Positions 47,867-50,018 of a DNA stretch of 50,018 nucleotides are shown here, one piece after another (the stretch's first letter is position 1; each line of letters opens with the position of its first letter). The notes beneath the pieces are model-generated. The model had not been told where the DNA came from. It did no database searches and saw only the letters and a program-made list of their open reading frames with translations. The stretch lies in NCBI RefSeq assembly GCF_014647535.1, contig NZ_BMPJ01000015.1:1-50018 (forward strand). Reading direction: 5' to 3'. The position numbers were made by a program, and so were the translations under genes. This DNA comes from Thermus composti. Its GTDB lineage: Bacteria; Deinococcota; Deinococci; Deinococcales; Thermaceae.

Positions 47867-48697
47867 ATGCGGCTTCTGGCGGCGGTGGATTTCGGAGCCA
47901 CCCACGGGAGCGTGGTGGCCACGGCCAAGGCCTTGGGGGAAGCCTTGGGGCTAGAACCCCTCCTCCTCCACGTGGTCCCCGACCCCTACTTCCAAGGCCT
48001 CGCCCGGCACTTTCCCGAGCTGAAGAAGCCCCTCCAGGAAGTCCTCGCCCAGGTGGAAGCCCGGGTGGAGGAAGCCCTTAGGGCCACGGGGCTTAAGGCC
48101 TGGGTCCTGAGGGGGCTTCCCGCTTTCGTGGTAGGCGGGGAAGCCCACCGGGCCAAGCTGGTGATCCTGGGCCAGGTGGGCGAAGCTCCCCTGGAGCGCC
48201 TGGCCCGGGGTGGCATCGCCCGCTACCTCCTCCACCGGGGAGAGGCGCCGGTCCTTCTGGTCCCCGCCGAGAAGCCCCTCACCCAAGTGCGGAGGATCGG
48301 CGTGGGGGTGGACGAAAGCGACGCCGCCCTGGCCGCCTTCCGCCTGGCCGAAGCCTGGGGGAAGCGGCTTGGGGCAGAGGTCCAGGCCTTCCACCTGGTG
48401 AGCGGGGAAGGAGGGTGCTGCTACCCCACCTACCTGGACCCCAAAAACCTTAGCCTGGCCCAGGTCCTGGCCCAGGCGGAGGCCCACCTGAGCGGGCGGT
48501 ACCCCGGGGTCCAGGTCTTCAAGGGGGAAAACCCGGAGGACCTCCTGGAGGTAGCCCAGCGGGTCCAGGTGGACCTTCTGGTTCTGGGCTCCAAGGCCAA
48601 GAGCACCTGGCGCCACCGCCTGGGGCAGATGGTGGAGGGGGCCTTAAAGCATGCGGAGCTTCCCCTCCTTATCGTCCCCGAGGCCACGGTCTGGTAA
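47867..48697 (+). CDS. Universal stress protein, two UspA domains
   Basis: About 276 residues with two UspA-fold halves. First half: 'MRLLAAVDFGATHGSVVATA' to 'LVILGQVGEAPLERLARGGI', then 'LLHRGEAPVLLVP'. Second half: 'RRIGVGVDESDAALAAFRLA' to 'DLLVLGSKAKSTWRHRLGQM' and 'ALKHAELPLLIVPEATVW'. The ATP-loop G-x2-G-x9-GS motif is better preserved in the second half (near LGSKAKSTWRHR) than in the first. A cysteine pair sits in 'GGCCYPTYLDP'. The ATG 47867 is set by the leaderless promoter; an in-frame upstream start at 47849 lies within the -10 region. The MFS gene follows after 10 bases. Confidence 0.88.
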   Translation: MRLLAAVDFGATHGSVVATAKALGEALGLEPLLLHVVPDPYFQGLARHFPELKKPLQEVLAQVEARVEEALRATGLKAWVLRGLPAFVVGGEAHRAKLVILGQVGEAPLERLARGGIARYLLHRGEAPVLLVPAEKPLTQVRRIGVGVDESDAALAAFRLAEAWGKRLGAEVQAFHLVSGEGGCCYPTYLDPKNLSLAQVLAQAEAHLSGRYPGVQVFKGENPEDLLEVAQRVQVDLLVLGSKAKSTWRHRLGQMVEGALKHAELPLLIVPEATVW

Positions 48698-48707
48698 GGT
48701 AGGCCCC

Positions 48708-49916
48708 ATGCGCCACGGACCGGGCTGGTTTCTGCGCCTTTCCGCCTACTGGTTCGCCACCAGCTTCAAGTGGTTTGTGGTCCTTCTGGTCCTCCTCCCA
48801 GCCAAAGTGGCCGAGCTTTCCCCTCCCGAGGAGAAGGCCACAAGGCTCGGCTTCCTCTTCAGCCTGGGAGCGGTGATGGCCATTTTGGGACCGCCCCTTA
48901 TGGGCTACCTCTCGGACCGCCTCGGCCGGAGGCGGCCCTTTCTCCTTTGGGGAAGCCTCCTCACCGCCTTGGCCCTTCTCCTTTTGGTCCACGCTCCGAG
49001 CTACGGAGCGCTTCTTCTCGCCTACCTCCTCCTCCAGGTGGCGGACGACCTGGCCACGGGGCCCTATAGCGCCCTCATCCCCGACCTGGTGCCCAAGGGG
49101 GAGCGGGGGACCGCCTCCGGGTACATGGGGGTGCTCCAGGTTTTGGGGCAGGTTCTGGCGGGCGCGGTGGGCTTCCTCCTTCCCCTCGCCCCCCAGGCCT
49201 ACCTGGCCGCTCTCCTCAACCTCTTGGGGGCGGCCCTAAGCCTCTCCCTCGTCCCCGACCGCCTTCCCAGGGCCAACCCGAGGCCTTTTCTCAGGGCCAT
49301 GGCCGCCCCCTGGCAGGATCGGGACTTTCTTTTGGTCTACCTCACCCGCTTTCTGGTGATGCTGGGCTTCTACCTGGCCCAAACCTACCTCCAGTACTAC
49401 CTGGCCGACGTGGTGAAGACCTTCCAGGCCCTGGGAAGGACCCTCACGGAAGCGCCCTTCCAGGCGGTGGCCCTCCTAGGGCTTCTCATCTCCTTGGGGG
49501 CTGCCCTCGCCAGCGTCCCCGCGGGGCGGGCCTCGGACCGGCTGGGGCGGAAGCCCCTCATCTACCTCTCGGGGGTAGGGCTTGGCCTTCTTATGCCCTT
49601 GATCCTCCTCTTCCCCCGCTACGACCTTCTCCTCTCCCTCGCCCTCCTCTTCGGCCTTTTCTACGGGGTCTACCTGGCGGTGGACTGGGCCTTGGTGGCG
49701 GACGTCCTCAAGGACCCCGAGGCCCACGCCACGGACATGGGCCTCTGGCAGACCGCCATCGTGGTGCCCCAGGTGCTGGCCGGGGCCTTCGGGAGGCCGT
49801 TGGACCTCCTAAACGCCCAGGAGGCGGGCCTTGGGTACCTGGTCCTCTTCCTCTTGGCCGGCGGCTTCTTTCTCCTCGGGGCCTTCCTGGTGGCCCCCAT
49901 CCGCCGGGCCCGCTAA
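48708..49916 (+). CDS. Major facilitator superfamily transporter, sugar/SLC45-like
   Basis: A 402-residue, 12-helix MFS protein. The loop 2-3 motif is 'PPLMGYLSDRLGRRRPFLLW', and the second-half repeat is 'AGRASDRLGRKPLIYLSGVG'. The start segment 'LSAYWFATSFKWFVVLLVLL' and the D-x2-TGPYSALIPDLVP stretch ('VADDLATGPYSALIPDLVPK') recall the maltose/sucrose-type (SLC45, MFS_1) group, so sugar transport is possible but not shown. ATG 48708 follows TAAGGT (48695-48700) by seven bases. It may also be cotranscribed with the usp gene. Confidence 0.85.
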   Translation: MRHGPGWFLRLSAYWFATSFKWFVVLLVLLPAKVAELSPPEEKATRLGFLFSLGAVMAILGPPLMGYLSDRLGRRRPFLLWGSLLTALALLLLVHAPSYGALLLAYLLLQVADDLATGPYSALIPDLVPKGERGTASGYMGVLQVLGQVLAGAVGFLLPLAPQAYLAALLNLLGAALSLSLVPDRLPRANPRPFLRAMAAPWQDRDFLLVYLTRFLVMLGFYLAQTYLQYYLADVVKTFQALGRTLTEAPFQAVALLGLLISLGAALASVPAGRASDRLGRKPLIYLSGVGLGLLMPLILLFPRYDLLLSLALLFGLFYGVYLAVDWALVADVLKDPEAHATDMGLWQTAIVVPQVLAGAFGRPLDLLNAQEAGLGYLVLFLLAGGFFLLGAFLVAPIRRAR

Positions 49917-50018
49917 ACTCCGTGCCGACTCCGAAAAAGGGCCCTTCTGGACCAGGACTTTACCCACATCTCCGTTTCGTGGTAAATCTCCCCTTGCGGG
50001 CGCAGCCCGTATCTGGTA
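49913..50018 (-). other. Possible partial ORF at the window edge
   Basis: The last 100 bases carry no plus-strand gene. On the minus strand an open frame enters from beyond the window and stops at 49915-49913 (TAG), overlapping the MFS stop. Its end reads 'EIYHETEMWVKSWSRRALFR' and then SRHGV. The base composition is a little less G+C-rich than the neighbours. I do not recognise it; it may be a gene end or noncoding. Confidence 0.25.

Overview
The window is a stretch of high-G+C chromosome from Thermus, most likely Thermus thermophilus or a very close relative. Several products match what I remember of T. thermophilus proteins closely in length and motifs: the 351-residue threonine synthase, dodecin, CRP, trehalose synthase of about 965 residues, and TtuA with its cysteines at 130, 133 and 222. 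Very many genes follow the leaderless pattern of this phylum: a TAnnnT -10 box, 6 to 9 bases, then ATG, GTG or TTG with no Shine-Dalgarno site. Genes are packed tightly. No gene-free stretch exceeds about 220 bases; the longest is the proX/otsA divergent promoter region. I found no CRISPR array, prophage or complete insertion sequence.

Layout. 1-5.5 kb: the end of an acyl-CoA synthetase, dodecin, a DUF2267 protein, then a minus-strand run (ABC ATPase, purine nucleoside phosphorylase, enoyl-CoA hydratase, HD hydrolase) divergent from crp and comB. 5.5-8.3 kb: an M20 peptidase, an unusual tandem-duplicated HspR and an IclR regulator. 8.4-15.6 kb: a glyoxylate/glycolate block (malate synthase, glcDEF, glycerate 2-kinase) interrupted by a VapBC toxin-antitoxin pair. 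15.6-20.3 kb: a DUF433/DUF5615 pair, hemW, a frameshifted thioesterase, tRNA-Val and tRNA-Cys, and a 2-phosphoglycerate kinase with three N-terminal ATP-cone-like repeats. 20.3-23.5 kb: a homoserine dehydrogenase/threonine synthase operon that also carries a Uma2 protein and two membrane proteins. 23.5-27.5 kb: a PIN-toxin remnant, queG, a metallophosphoesterase with altered metal motifs, lnt overlapping tRNA-Leu, and a frameshifted methyltransferase.

27.5-37.4 kb is an osmoadaptation island. A glycine betaine/proline-type ABC importer (proXWV) with a coupled GH13 alpha-glucosidase runs left. The trehalose genes otsA, otsB and treS run right. The two sides share one AT-rich divergent promoter region. 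37.4-40.3 kb is a compact acuB-acuC-ttuB-ttuA run that joins a deacetylase module to the tRNA 2-thiolation genes. 40.4-46.6 kb is a complete dipeptide/oligopeptide ABC transporter. 46.6-50 kb holds folP-folB, a divergent universal stress protein, and a sugar-type MFS transporter.

Functionally, the window covers two-carbon metabolism (glycolate to glyoxylate to malate), compatible-solute supply (betaine import and trehalose synthesis), threonine and folate synthesis, and tRNA modification. At least four toxin-antitoxin-type fragments or related genes are scattered among the housekeeping operons (vapBC, DUF433/DUF5615, a PIN remnant, Uma2).
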